Source: a virus
Reading direction: 5' to 3' (one strand)
DNA length: 64,000 nucleotides
IMG/VR virus record: IMGVR_UViG_3300009370_000020
Location: 1 to 64,000 of that record
How positions within the stretch are numbered: position 1 is the stretch's first letter; each line of letters opens with the position of its first letter. A model generated the notes under the pieces. The model did no database searches. It saw nothing but the letters and a program-made list of their open reading frames with translations, and was not told the DNA's origin. Below, piece after piece: positions 1-8,899 of the stretch. The translations under genes were made by a program, and so were the position numbers.

Positions 1-7
1 ATAAATA
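1..7 (+). promoter_or_regulatory. candidate late promoter element ATAAATA
   Basis: ATAAATA at the window edge, 23 nt before the ATG at 31. It matches the core of the T4 late promoter (TATAAATA). The same element precedes several virion-type genes here. The base before it is outside the window. Confidence 0.45.
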
Positions 8-30
8 TATAAAATAATGGATGTAATCTT

Positions 31-1632
31 ATGGCAGTAAATAGTGATATTGTTGCAAACGATTTATTTAAAACAATAAAAGGTTTTAACTTAAATGTTC
101 AACTGTTTAATGAAGACGGAAAACGTGTAATTGATCCTGCTGAAGCAAGAAAATTTTATGCTACAGATAAAAAGTTTATGGTTACATATGAATCCGATGA
201 GGATCCACAAAGCATAAAAGTTTACTTTGGTAAAAATTTTACACTTGACGAAGATAGTGATTTCAATTATAATAAATTTATTAAACAAGTTAGAAATTTA
301 GCTCAACGAAAAAATGCAATAGGATTTACGGTTAAAAATTATGGTAAAGAAATTCAGCCTAAGGATTTTGCATACCAAGCAATTAATAGGAACGCAGATA
401 TGGGAAACATAGCAGAAGGTTTATCACCCGCATACGGGTCGAGTAAATCAAGTTATCAAACATTAGATAACGCAAAATTAGTTATACGGCATAACAAACC
501 AATTGACGAGAATTCAAGAGGATCTCGTGCAAGAAACATTACTGCATTATTTGTAGAAAACGGTGCAGGCGAAAGATTTAAGTATCCTTACAATCATTTA
601 GCGGCCGCTAGAGCAATGACAAGACATGTTGCAGAAGGCGGAACTCCGTATGATAATATAGGTTCATATATTACTAAACTCTCAGAAGAAAGTTTGGGAC
701 TTACAAAATTTATGCGATATTCTAAATCAAATGGTTTAATGAACGAAGATACAGAACCTGTTATTAATGGTATTAAAACCAGATTAAACCAAGTAAGAGA
801 GTCATTAAAGCGTATGTCTACCCATAGAGGCTATGCAAATGTAGTAGAAACATTAGGCGAAACTAAAAAAGAATTGGACGAAGAATTAGTAAATGAACTC
901 AAAGACAAATTTACTGTTATTCGTTTTGATGAAGATATGGAGTCAGTTCTTCCCTATGTCGCTAGAATTGTTTCAGAAATGAATAATGCAAGTAGAATTT
1001 CCGAAACATTTAGTGAATTTAAAGAGGCAGTTAATACGGCAGGAGAAATTCAAGTACAAATGGTAGAAGCAGATCATCCAGAAAATCCTGCTAATTTGGT
1101 GTTTGATAATGTTACAAAAAAGAATCAACATATAATTAGTTATATGTCAGAACATGTTTTAGATGAGAATATTCAAACCCTAATGAAACAAATAGCAATT
1201 GATTATCCAAGATATGACGTGCCAATGAAAAATGAATCATTGGCATTAGTGAAATCTATTATGGAAACCGGACAAACTCCGCAGACTGCACCTCAAGAAC
1301 CTCCAATAGACGAAGCATTCATCGATGAAATTGATGAATCTCTTAGTAAGTACACAACTACTGATATCTTTTTTGAAAAAGGCAATTCAGATTGGAATAA
1401 ATGGTTAAATGACCCAAAGACTTATGGCAAAAAAGGTTATTTAACAAAAACCGATATGCAAAAGAAAAAAGCATCTATTAAGAAAAAAGCATTAGCATCA
1501 CAGGGTGTTTCTGATAATTCCTCTGTTGAAGGAGGCCCAATGCCAGATAACTATGTTCCGACTCTTTATAAAAAAGAAGGCGTCGGTGAAGCAGACGAAG
1601 CAGTATTAAAACTAGCAGGGGTATACAAATGA
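31..1632 (+). CDS. conserved marine T4-like phage protein, probably virion-associated
   Basis: A 533-residue protein of a type I associate with T4-like marine myoviruses; no enzymatic motif is visible. The middle (about residues 160-215) carries the conserved-looking stretch ITALFVENGAGERFKYPYNH followed by a basic segment. The C-terminal 90 residues are lysine-rich. A late element lies 23 nt upstream and the stop overlaps the next start by 4 nt (ATGA), so the two genes are probably translationally coupled. A structural or assembly role is inferred from the late element and neighbours only. Confidence 0.7.
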   Translation: MAVNSDIVANDLFKTIKGFNLNVQLFNEDGKRVIDPAEARKFYATDKKFMVTYESDEDPQSIKVYFGKNFTLDEDSDFNYNKFIKQVRNLAQRKNAIGFTVKNYGKEIQPKDFAYQAINRNADMGNIAEGLSPAYGSSKSSYQTLDNAKLVIRHNKPIDENSRGSRARNITALFVENGAGERFKYPYNHLAAARAMTRHVAEGGTPYDNIGSYITKLSEESLGLTKFMRYSKSNGLMNEDTEPVINGIKTRLNQVRESLKRMSTHRGYANVVETLGETKKELDEELVNELKDKFTVIRFDEDMESVLPYVARIVSEMNNASRISETFSEFKEAVNTAGEIQVQMVEADHPENPANLVFDNVTKKNQHIISYMSEHVLDENIQTLMKQIAIDYPRYDVPMKNESLALVKSIMETGQTPQTAPQEPPIDEAFIDEIDESLSKYTTTDIFFEKGNSDWNKWLNDPKTYGKKGYLTKTDMQKKKASIKKKALASQGVSDNSSVEGGPMPDNYVPTLYKKEGVGEADEAVLKLAGVYK

Positions 1633-2144
1633 TTCCAGATATTAAGAATGAAAATGATTTAAGAAGATTAGCAGGAATTCCTATTAAAGAAGATCCTTTT
1701 GATATTCCGCCCGATGACGACGATGAAGCAGAAGATTGGGGTGTACCAAGTAAACCAAGCGGAAGTTTAGATAATATTATTGCTAAACATAGAGAACCAT
1801 TTGAATCTGTAATGCGAGGCGAATCTGCGTTATACGATCATCAAGAATTTTTTGATGAATTATACGAATACTATGTTAATTCAGGTGAAATGCCATACGG
1901 TATTGCTAAAGCAAGAGATGGCGACCCAGACCAATGGATTCAAGAAGAACTAGATCGTGAATATGGTGATGACTTTGCTACTGATGATGTACCCGATTCA
2001 ATGGATGGGGATTTTGATTCAGGCATGGCTTCGGCTGGTTTTGGTACAGACGAAGACTACGGCTACTATGGTGAAAGCAAAGAACCAAAGACATTCAAAG
2101 AACATTTAAATAAAGTTGTAGCAGAAACGAAGATAAAAAAATGA
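1629..2144 (+). CDS. acidic hypothetical protein
   Basis: A 171-residue, strongly acidic protein (runs of D and E around residues 25-38 and 115-150) with a short basic tail. It starts on an ATGA overlap with the preceding gene. No motif recognised. Probably the partner of the upstream gene. Confidence 0.65.
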   Translation: MIPDIKNENDLRRLAGIPIKEDPFDIPPDDDDEAEDWGVPSKPSGSLDNIIAKHREPFESVMRGESALYDHQEFFDELYEYYVNSGEMPYGIAKARDGDPDQWIQEELDREYGDDFATDDVPDSMDGDFDSGMASAGFGTDEDYGYYGESKEPKTFKEHLNKVVAETKIKK

Positions 2145-2147
2145 TAT

Positions 2148-2843
2148 ATGGTCTCTTATGATATATATGATTTTGAGATAACAACTCATTGTCAAGCAGG
2201 CTGTCCAGCCTGTCCTAGATTTGATATAACATACGACATAGACGGAAAAATTATACCAACGTATAATTTATCATTAAAACCAAAACATATGGAGTTTAAT
2301 GATTTTAAAGAAGTTGTATTAAAAAATGATAATATTTGGGAAAATAAACAGATAAATTTTTGCGGGGAATTTGGTGATCCAATGATTCATCCTAACGTAG
2401 AAAAATTTATTGATATAATTAATTCATCTAGTGCAAAAGAGCTTATTATTAATACTAATGGCGGAATACGAAAACCCGAATTTTATAAACACTTATGTAC
2501 AAATTACGAAAAATTATCATTTATTTTTGGAATAGATGGACTAACAAATAAGACTAATCAATTATATAGACGGCGTGTTAATACAAAAATAGCATTTGAA
2601 AACTTAACAGTGGTTGCTAGTTTTGGTAAAGCAACTTGGAAATATATAATTTTTGATCATAATTATTTTGAAATTGATGATGTAGAAAAATTTAGTAAAA
2701 AATTTAATATTCCTATTATTTTTATAATTAATACTAGAGAATATAATAGAATATCTAAAATTAATTTAGAAAAAATAAAAAAATATAATATAAAAGGAAA
2801 GAAATGGGAGTTCTTTCAACCTCCGATAAAGAATGGAAATTAA
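2148..2843 (+). CDS. radical SAM enzyme, N-terminal core of a split rSAM/SPASM protein
   Basis: Residues C15, C19 and C22 form the CX3CX2C motif that binds the radical SAM [4Fe-4S] cluster. The following GEFGDPMIHP and the INTNGG segment fit the strands and loops that follow this motif in radical SAM barrels. The 231-residue frame ends where a C-terminal cluster domain would normally begin. That domain is encoded in the -1 frame from 2804 and overlaps this frame by 40 nt. Substrate unknown. SPASM-type relatives usually modify peptides or proteins, which is family knowledge and not shown here. Confidence 0.8.
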   Translation: MVSYDIYDFEITTHCQAGCPACPRFDITYDIDGKIIPTYNLSLKPKHMEFNDFKEVVLKNDNIWENKQINFCGEFGDPMIHPNVEKFIDIINSSSAKELIINTNGGIRKPEFYKHLCTNYEKLSFIFGIDGLTNKTNQLYRRRVNTKIAFENLTVVASFGKATWKYIIFDHNYFEIDDVEKFSKKFNIPIIFIINTREYNRISKINLEKIKKYNIKGKKWEFFQPPIKNGN

Positions 2844-3157
2844 AATGCTTTAATTATCATGCTTGGCAAACCGGACAACATGGTGCTGAAAAAATTGTAG
2901 ATAATAAATGGCATGATCTAGATATTACCATAGATTTAAAAGTATTACCTTGTTGTGCCTATCACTCAAAATGTTCTGAAGGTCCAACAGGTGATCCATA
3001 TTTAGATAATTTACCATCGGATTGGAATGATTTAAAAAAGCACACGTTAGAAGAAATACTTAACCATGAAGTATTTACAGAATACCTAACAGATAAGAAT
3101 TGGCAAGATCCAAAAACATGCCCTCCTTTTTGTGCAAGTGTATGTGGATCTAAATAA
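2804..3157 (+). CDS. SPASM-like auxiliary Fe-S domain, C-terminal half of the split radical SAM protein
   Basis: A 117-residue cysteine-rich frame: KCFNYHAW, VLPCCAYHSKC, and CPPFCASVC at the end. This spacing resembles the auxiliary-cluster (SPASM/Twitch) domain that follows a radical SAM barrel. It has its own ATG with an AAGGA ribosome site 5 nt upstream, inside the end of the upstream gene and in the -1 frame. It may be a natural two-gene arrangement with coupled translation, or a one-base indel in the assembly that split one gene. Confidence 0.7.
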   Translation: MGVLSTSDKEWKLKCFNYHAWQTGQHGAEKIVDNKWHDLDITIDLKVLPCCAYHSKCSEGPTGDPYLDNLPSDWNDLKKHTLEEILNHEVFTEYLTDKNWQDPKTCPPFCASVCGSK

Positions 3158-3178
3158 AAATTAATTTTAAAAAAAGAC

Positions 3179-3207
3179 TTGACTTTGATAAATAGATTTG
3201 TTATAAT
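3179..3207 (+). promoter_or_regulatory. sigma70-type promoter of gene 32
   Basis: TTGACT (3179-3184), 17 nt, TATAAT (3202-3207). A late-type ATAAATA (3188-3194) sits inside the spacer. Transcription would start near 3214, leaving a leader of about 80 nt before gp32. Confidence 0.8.
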
Positions 3208-3211
3208 AAGT

Positions 3212-3281
3212 TCATGATGTATGTCATGGACACTAGGCTAATAAAAGCAATAGAAAATTTAGGCACATACATAGGCTAATA
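3212..3281 (+). promoter_or_regulatory. gene 32 leader with inverted repeat and 10-bp direct repeat
   Basis: The leader holds a small inverted repeat (CATGA/TCATG, about 3213-3226) and two exact copies of TAGGCTAATA at 3234-3243 and 3272-3281; the second is just before the AGGAG ribosome site. T4 gp32 represses its own translation by binding its leader. A similar role here is an inference. Confidence 0.4.
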
Positions 3282-3294
3282 TAGGAGAAATAAT

Positions 3295-4266
3295 ATGGCT
3301 ACACTAGCAGAAATACGAGCAAAGCTCTTGGAAAAAGAGCAACGTACAGGCGGAAGTTTTCAATCCGACAACGCAATTTACGCATTCTGGAATATCCCAG
3401 AAAATTCAACAGCAACTTTAAGATTTTTACCAGATTCAGATGAAACGAACACGTTCTTTTGGAAAGAGCGTCAAATGATTCGTTTGTCATTTCCTGGTAT
3501 CAAAGGACAGGACGAATCACGTAGTGTTACAGTCCAAGTTCCTTGTGTAGAAATGTGGGGCGATGCATGTCCAGTACATGCTGAAATTCGTCCTTGGTTT
3601 AAAGATCCAAGTCTCGAAGATGAAGGTCGTAAATATTGGAAAAAGCGATCTTATATTTTTCAAGGATTTGTTACTGACAATCCATGGGGTGATGATACTC
3701 CACCAGAAAATCCAATTCGCAGGTTTATTATAAATCCGTCTATTTACAAAATTATTTCGGCGGCATTAATGGATCCTGACTTTCCGGAAATTCCAACTGA
3801 TTTTGAAGCAGGAACTGACTTTAAACTTACAAAAACACAAAAAGGTCAGTATGCTGATTATTCGACTTCAAATTGGGCTCGTAGAGAACGTAGCCTAGAT
3901 CAGACTGAACGAGATGCAATCCAAACACATGGATTGTTTAATCTTAATGATTTTATGCCAAAACGACCAAACAATGATGAGATTAAAATTATCTTTGAAA
4001 TGTTTGAATCATCTGTAGCAGGAGAACTATATGATCCAGAACGTTTTGGTTCGTACTATACTCCCCAAGGTGTTCAGCTGACCAACTTTAACAAATCAGC
4101 ATCTAGCGGCCCGTCGAAGGTTTCTAAAACACCTGAACCAGTTGTTGCAGAAACAACAACAACTCCTACCAAAGAGAAAGTTGAAACTGAAACTGAAACT
4201 GAAGGCGGAGAAAAACCTTCAGCGGATCAAATTCTTAAAATGATTCGTGAGCGAAAAGCTCAATAA
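3295..4266 (+). CDS. 32: single-stranded DNA-binding protein gp32
   Basis: A 323-residue T4 gp32-family protein that coats single-stranded DNA in replication and recombination. The basic N-terminal segment (about residues 1-20) fits the region used for cooperative binding. The core contains ENSTATLRFLPD, aromatic-rich strands and a CX7CX2H set (VPCVEMWGDACPVH) consistent with the zinc site of gp32. The C-terminus is acidic and S/T/E-rich, as expected for the protein-interaction tail. AGGAG precedes the ATG. It has its own promoter and terminator and lies directly before uvsX. Confidence 0.95.
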   Translation: MATLAEIRAKLLEKEQRTGGSFQSDNAIYAFWNIPENSTATLRFLPDSDETNTFFWKERQMIRLSFPGIKGQDESRSVTVQVPCVEMWGDACPVHAEIRPWFKDPSLEDEGRKYWKKRSYIFQGFVTDNPWGDDTPPENPIRRFIINPSIYKIISAALMDPDFPEIPTDFEAGTDFKLTKTQKGQYADYSTSNWARRERSLDQTERDAIQTHGLFNLNDFMPKRPNNDEIKIIFEMFESSVAGELYDPERFGSYYTPQGVQLTNFNKSASSGPSKVSKTPEPVVAETTTTPTKEKVETETETEGGEKPSADQILKMIRERKAQ

Positions 4267-4274
4267 TTTTATTC

Positions 4275-4300
4275 AAAGGGGAACATCCAGTTCCCCTTTT
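4275..4300 (+). terminator. rho-independent terminator after gene 32
   Basis: Perfect 10-bp stem AAAGGGGAAC/GTTCCCCTTT (4275-4284 with 4290-4299), 5-nt loop, ending in a short T run. It separates gp32 expression from uvsX. Confidence 0.85.
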
Positions 4301-4322
4301 ACTTTCACTTTAGAGGAAACAG

Positions 4323-5402
4323 ATGAAACCATTTGATATATCAAAATTTAGAAAAAGTATTACAAAAGCAGTTCCAGGAATGTCGAGCGGATTCCACGAC
4401 CCCGTAGATTGGATTAGTACTGGAAATTTAGCACTTAATTTTTTAATTTCAGGAGATTTTAATAGAGGAATACCTCTAGGGAGGGTTACCTGTCTTGCTG
4501 GTGAAAGCGGAAGCGGAAAAAGTTTCATTGCCAGTGGAAACTTAGTGCGTCATGCCCAACAGCAAGGCATCCTCCCTATTGTATTAGATTCAGAAAATGC
4601 TTTAGACTCAGATTGGTTGCAAGCATTAGATGTAGATATTTCAGAAGATAAGTTGTTACGGTTTGGTGTATCAATGATAGATGAAGTTGCAAAATTTATC
4701 AGTGAGTTCATGAAAGGCTACCGCGAACAATATGCAGATGTACCATACGAAGAACGCCAAAAAGTTCTCTTTGTAATAGATTCGCTAGGTATGCTACTTA
4801 CCCCAACTGATAAAGATCAATTTGAAAAAGGAGATATGAAAGGCGACATGGGTCGTAAGCCTAAGGCACTAACGGCCCTTGTTCGCAATAGTGTTAATTT
4901 ACTTGCTGGAAATCCAGTAGGATTAATTGCTACTAATCATACATATGCATCACAAGATATGTTTGATCCAGATGATAAGATTAGTGGTGGGCAAGGATTT
5001 ATATATGCTTCATCTATCGTTGTTGCGATGCGAAAACTAAAACTTAAAGAAGATGAAGAAGGCAATAAAATTACAGACATACGAGGTATTAGAGCGGCTT
5101 GCAAAGTAATGAAAACACGTTTTGCTAAACCATTTGAAAGTGTACAAATTAAAATACCGTATGATACTGGCATGGATCCGTATAGCGGATGTTTAGACTT
5201 ATTCGAAAAAGCAGGTGTAATAGTTAAAGAAGGTAATAAACTAAAGTATACAACTGCCAAGGGTGAAGAAATAAAAGAATTCCGAAAGGGTTGGAATCAT
5301 GAAAACTTACAAAAAGTTATAGATGATTTCAAAGAAAACGATGCTCCTCTGGTAAATAACGATGATGTGGTACCAGAGGAGGTAATCGATGAAGATGAGT
5401 GA
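4323..5402 (+). CDS. uvsX: RecA-like recombinase UvsX
   Basis: A 359-residue strand-exchange ATPase. Walker A is GESGSGKS (residues 60-67), Walker B is LFVIDSLG near residue 150, and an ATNHTY segment and a GGQG loop follow as in UvsX/RecA proteins. The C-terminus is acidic. RBS AGAGGAAA precedes the ATG. It acts with gp32, UvsY and UvsW, which lie nearby in that order. Confidence 0.95.
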   Translation: MKPFDISKFRKSITKAVPGMSSGFHDPVDWISTGNLALNFLISGDFNRGIPLGRVTCLAGESGSGKSFIASGNLVRHAQQQGILPIVLDSENALDSDWLQALDVDISEDKLLRFGVSMIDEVAKFISEFMKGYREQYADVPYEERQKVLFVIDSLGMLLTPTDKDQFEKGDMKGDMGRKPKALTALVRNSVNLLAGNPVGLIATNHTYASQDMFDPDDKISGGQGFIYASSIVVAMRKLKLKEDEEGNKITDIRGIRAACKVMKTRFAKPFESVQIKIPYDTGMDPYSGCLDLFEKAGVIVKEGNKLKYTTAKGEEIKEFRKGWNHENLQKVIDDFKENDAPLVNNDDVVPEEVIDEDE

Positions 5403-5655
5403 ACAGGAAGTTCATTTAATACATGACTTATGGGATGTTGTAAAATCATATTCTTCAAGTAAAGACCATGAAATTGTGTGTGAAGAACTCTTAGAAAAAT
5501 TTGATAATAACGGATTTGTTGTTGAAGATAATGTAAGAGAGTTAAAAGGATATGATGGAATAATGGACGATGTATTAGATAATATGTATTATGAAGAAGA
5601 AGAGGATGAAGAAGAGTATTTAGATGGAGACGAACCCGAATCATACGATTACTAA
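5389..5655 (+). CDS. small acidic hypothetical protein
   Basis: An 88-residue protein whose C-terminus is almost entirely D, E and Y. It overlaps the end of uvsX by 14 nt and has a strong AGAGGAGG site 6 nt before ATG 5389. A second in-frame ATG at 5395 is possible. No motif recognised; co-expression with uvsX and uvsY is clear. Confidence 0.7.
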   Translation: MKMSEQEVHLIHDLWDVVKSYSSSKDHEIVCEELLEKFDNNGFVVEDNVRELKGYDGIMDDVLDNMYYEEEEDEEEYLDGDEPESYDY

Positions 5656-5657
5656 AT

Positions 5658-6116
5658 ATGAGTACATGGTATAGAAAAGTACAAGAAGACTTGGGTGAAC
5701 TTGTTAATTGTATATCGGCATATGAAGCCATACTTGATGAAGCAAGAGTAGAGTGTGGTATGAAAGGTAATTTAGAAAAGTTATCTAGAGAAATGCCAGG
5801 CATTGTTGAGCATAGATTTAATCAATTACAAGAAATAGAAGCAATATTGGAATTCCTTAATATAGAGCTTCGTAAAAAACGATCCTACGTTTTTAGAAAA
5901 TTTACAGAACATTACAACAAAGCACTAAGTTCAAGAGATGCTGAAAAGTATGTCGATGGAGAAGATGAAATCGCTGACTTTCAGCATTTAGTTAACGAGT
6001 TTGCATTAATGCGAAATAGGTTTCATGGCCTTATAAAAGCCTTAGATGCAAAACAATTTCAAATTAATAATATTGTTAAACTGCGAGTAGCAGGTCTGGA
6101 GGATATTGGATTATAA
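5658..6116 (+). CDS. uvsY: recombination mediator UvsY
   Basis: A 152-residue, helical, basic protein. The C-terminal part (GLIKALDAKQFQINNIVKLR) resembles the end of T4 UvsY (ALDAIKSRGFAIKHIQDMR, recalled), and the length is close to the 137 residues of T4 UvsY. UvsY loads UvsX onto gp32-coated DNA. The gene lies downstream of uvsX and overlaps the next gene by 1 nt (TAATG). Confidence 0.8.
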   Translation: MSTWYRKVQEDLGELVNCISAYEAILDEARVECGMKGNLEKLSREMPGIVEHRFNQLQEIEAILEFLNIELRKKRSYVFRKFTEHYNKALSSRDAEKYVDGEDEIADFQHLVNEFALMRNRFHGLIKALDAKQFQINNIVKLRVAGLEDIGL

Positions 6117-6286
6117 TGGGTAGTACAGAATCATGGTGGTATAAAACAAGACTACCTGAACTAGAAGAAGAAGAAAGAAAACGAAAAGAGCTAGAAAATT
6201 CAAAAAATCTTATCGAAATGGTCAAAGAAATGAAAAAAAGTAGAAAAAAAGAAGAAAAAAGGCCAGAAAATGAAGAAAAAGGTTGA
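6116..6286 (+). CDS. small highly charged protein
   Basis: A 56-residue frame beginning MGSTESWWYKTRLPELEEEE, then almost only E, K and R, so a single charged helix is likely. It starts on a TAATG overlap with uvsY, and its end overlaps the -35 of the next promoter. Confidence 0.6.
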   Translation: MGSTESWWYKTRLPELEEEERKRKELENSKNLIEMVKEMKKSRKKEEKRPENEEKG

Positions 6287-6311
6287 CCTTTTGGACAGCA
6301 GATCATATAAT
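6283..6311 (+). promoter_or_regulatory. sigma70-type promoter for the AAA ATPase
   Basis: TTGACC (6283-6288), 17 nt, TATAAT (6306-6311). Transcription would start near 6318. This favours the downstream start at 6363, which has its own AAGGAAA site, over the upstream in-frame ATGs. Confidence 0.75.
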
Positions 6312-6362
6312 ACTAGTATGATGAATAAGAAAACAAACATTAACCCAATGCAAGGAAACGCC

Positions 6363-7394
6363 ATGCTAGTAAATGCAAAAGTTCATTCAGGAAACTACGG
6401 TGGAAAAGAAGTAGTAAATGAAATTTTTCCTTTGGTTAAAGGTTTTGCAGTAGGCAAAAACGGAGGTTTTATTACTGTTGATGGAGCCCAGGTTGATGGT
6501 TACCCAGATAGAGAAATCCGCATTAAGCTCGTTAGCAAAAATGATTACGAAGTAGTTCAGTCAGAACCGGCTTTTAGTGATTCCGAAGAAAAAGTAGAAG
6601 TTCCAGTAGCAGTCAAAAAGGAACTCAGCGACGAAGAGAGGCTGGAAGAAATCCGAGAGCGTTTTGAAATTTTGGATGAAATGACACAGGGATCAATAGA
6701 TGGCGTAGTACGTGGGATGGTTGTTACAGGACCTCCAGGAGTAGGTAAAAGTTACGGTGTTGAAAAAGTTATTGAAAAGAATAGTATGTTCGATAAACTT
6801 GCTGATAAGCCAATTAAGTTTGGAACTGAAAAAGGTGCGGCAAGTGCAATTGGCTTGTACCAGTTACTTTACAGGTATGCAGATCCAGGAAGCGTGTTGG
6901 TACTTGATGATTGTGACAGCATTCTTTGGGATGAAGTTAGTTTGAATTTGCTGAAGGCGGCACTTGATTCAAGTAACAAGCGAATGATTAGTTGGAACAC
7001 AGAGAGTTCTGCATTACGTAGAGAAGGTGTTCCAGAGAAATTTGAATTTTGTGGGTCAGTAATTTTTATTACTAACCTTAAATTTGATAGTGCTAAAGGC
7101 AAAATTAAAGATCACTTAGATGCAATCCTTTCAAGATGTCATTACTTAGACTTGACACTTGATACGATGCGAGATAAAATGCTCCGTGTAAAGCAAATTG
7201 TTAAAGATGGAATGCTTAAGAAGTATAACTTTAGCAAAGACGAAGAAGTTGGACTTATTAATTACATGGAAGAGAATAAAGAAAAGTTACGTGAGGTGAG
7301 CTTGAGAATGGTAACTAAGATTGCAGATCTTAAAAAGATGTCACCGACACGTTGGCAGAGACTAGCAGAAAATACTTGCATAAAACGTAAGTAA
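6363..7394 (+). CDS. AAA-family ATPase of T4-like marine phages
   Basis: A 343-residue ATPase with Walker A GPPGVGKS (residues 123-130), Walker B VLVLDDCDS near residue 180, and sensor-type SVIFITN and LSRC segments. An open frame extends 31 codons upstream (6270), but the promoter at 6283-6311 would start the mRNA near 6318, and an AAGGAAA site lies 5 nt before ATG 6363, so I choose this start. The cellular job is unknown. It lies between uvsY and uvsW and ends in a terminator. Confidence 0.85.
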   Translation: MLVNAKVHSGNYGGKEVVNEIFPLVKGFAVGKNGGFITVDGAQVDGYPDREIRIKLVSKNDYEVVQSEPAFSDSEEKVEVPVAVKKELSDEERLEEIRERFEILDEMTQGSIDGVVRGMVVTGPPGVGKSYGVEKVIEKNSMFDKLADKPIKFGTEKGAASAIGLYQLLYRYADPGSVLVLDDCDSILWDEVSLNLLKAALDSSNKRMISWNTESSALRREGVPEKFEFCGSVIFITNLKFDSAKGKIKDHLDAILSRCHYLDLTLDTMRDKMLRVKQIVKDGMLKKYNFSKDEEVGLINYMEENKEKLREVSLRMVTKIADLKKMSPTRWQRLAENTCIKRK

Positions 7395-7410
7395 TTATTA
7401 ACCCTTAAAC

Positions 7411-7439
7411 AAAAAGGAGTTCTTTGAACTCCTTTTTTT
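7411..7439 (+). terminator. rho-independent terminator directly before uvsW
   Basis: Perfect 9-bp stem AAGGAGTTC/GAACTCCTT (7414-7422 with 7426-7434), 3-nt loop, followed by a T run. UvsW begins 9 nt after it, so uvsW mRNA must come from readthrough or a start inside this region. Confidence 0.85.
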
Positions 7440-7447
7440 ATGACCTG

Positions 7448-8899
7448 ATGCCAGAATGTATAATTGAAATAAAAGATGAAGTTAATGTTAAAATCCATGA
7501 CCTTGATCTGGTTACACGACGGCAATTAGAAAAAAAGTTTAAGTATTTTTTACCACATGCATACCATGTACCTGCATATAAATTAGGTAGATGGGATGGT
7601 TGTGTTTCTTTCTTTAGTATGGGCGGTGTTACTTATCTTAATTTATTAGATGATATTATCCCTATACTTAATGAAAAATATGATATTAAACTTAAAGACA
7701 AACGAAAAAATCAAACATTTAATTTTAATGAAGTTACTAGTACAATACATAATAAATTAGCATGGCCTAAAGGACATACACATGAAGGACAAAATATTGT
7801 ACTTAGAGATTATCAAGTTGATGTTATAAATCAGTTTTTAGCAGAACCACAATGCCTGCAGGAGATTGCTACAGGAGCAGGTAAAACGTTAATTACGGCT
7901 ACTTTAAGTTATTCTGTAGAGCAATATGGACGAAGTATAGTCATTGTACCTAATAAAGATCTTGTTACACAAACGGAAGATGACTATAAGAATTTAGGGC
8001 TCGATTGCGGGGTATATTTTGGGGATAGAAAGGATATTGGTAAGAGCCACACTATATGCACCTGGCAGAGCCTTAATTCTATGGACAAGCGATTTAAAGA
8101 TGGAGAGATTGATATAGGTCTTAAAACATTTGTCAAAGGCGTAGTATGCCTTATAGTAGACGAAGTACACATGGCTAAGGCAGATGTACTCCGTAAATTA
8201 TTAACAGGGCCTTTTGCTACAATACCTATACGTTGGGGGCTTACTGGTACTATACCAAAAGAAGATTGGCAATATGCTAGTTTAAAAGTGTCATTAGGCG
8301 ATGTAATAAACAGATTAAGTGCATCAGATTTACAAGAGCAAGAAGTCTTAGCAAACTGCGAAATAAATATAATACAAGTACAGGATATAGTTGCATATCC
8401 AAATTATCAATCCGAACTTACCTACTTAACAACCAACGAAGATAGGATGGACTATCTTTCAGGTTTATTTAAAAATATAGTAAAAGATGGAAATACCTTA
8501 ATTTTAGTAGACCGTATTAAAGCAGGACAAATGCTACAAGAAAGGTTAGGAGATGAGAGCGTATTTATATCTGGATCGGTTAAATCCTCAGACAGACGAG
8601 AACAATATAGCGAAGTTCAAGACTCTGACAACAAAATCATTATTGCTACTTATGGGGTTGCATCTATTGGTATCAATATTCCTCGGATATTCAATTTGGT
8701 CCTCGTCGAACCAGGCAAAAGTTTTGTCAGGGTCATTCAATCAATCGGGCGTGGAATTAGAAAAGCCCAAGATAAAGACTTTGTAAGGGTGTGGGATATT
8801 ACATCTTCAGCAAAGTTTAGTAAGCGACATCTAACCAAACGTAAAAAGTTTTACACGGATGCTAAGTATCCTTTTACAATAGAAAAAGTTACAATATGA
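7448..8899 (+). CDS. uvsW: UvsW DNA/RNA helicase
   Basis: A 483-residue superfamily 2 helicase. Motif I is ATGAGKT (residues 141-147), motif II is DEVH (238-241), motif III is LTGT, and motif VI is QSIGRGIRK near the C-terminus. The first 100 residues fit the N-terminal double-strand-binding region of UvsW. UvsW unwinds R-loops and branched DNA in T4. An in-frame TTG at 7424 lies inside the terminator, so ATG 7448 is preferred; no clear ribosome site is present. It overlaps the next gene by 4 nt. Confidence 0.92.
   Translation: MPECIIEIKDEVNVKIHDLDLVTRRQLEKKFKYFLPHAYHVPAYKLGRWDGCVSFFSMGGVTYLNLLDDIIPILNEKYDIKLKDKRKNQTFNFNEVTSTIHNKLAWPKGHTHEGQNIVLRDYQVDVINQFLAEPQCLQEIATGAGKTLITATLSYSVEQYGRSIVIVPNKDLVTQTEDDYKNLGLDCGVYFGDRKDIGKSHTICTWQSLNSMDKRFKDGEIDIGLKTFVKGVVCLIVDEVHMAKADVLRKLLTGPFATIPIRWGLTGTIPKEDWQYASLKVSLGDVINRLSASDLQEQEVLANCEINIIQVQDIVAYPNYQSELTYLTTNEDRMDYLSGLFKNIVKDGNTLILVDRIKAGQMLQERLGDESVFISGSVKSSDRREQYSEVQDSDNKIIIATYGVASIGINIPRIFNLVLVEPGKSFVRVIQSIGRGIRKAQDKDFVRVWDITSSAKFSKRHLTKRKKFYTDAKYPFTIEKVTI

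Noticed and set aside
5297-5803. Minus-strand ORF of 168 residues over uvsX, the acidic gene and uvsY
   Set aside because: It lies across three well-supported plus-strand genes, and its His/Ser/Leu-rich composition is that of a reverse shadow of acidic codons.
6270-6362. Upstream N-terminal extension of the AAA ATPase
   Set aside because: A strong promoter lies inside this stretch and the AAGGAAA site fits the ATG at 6363.
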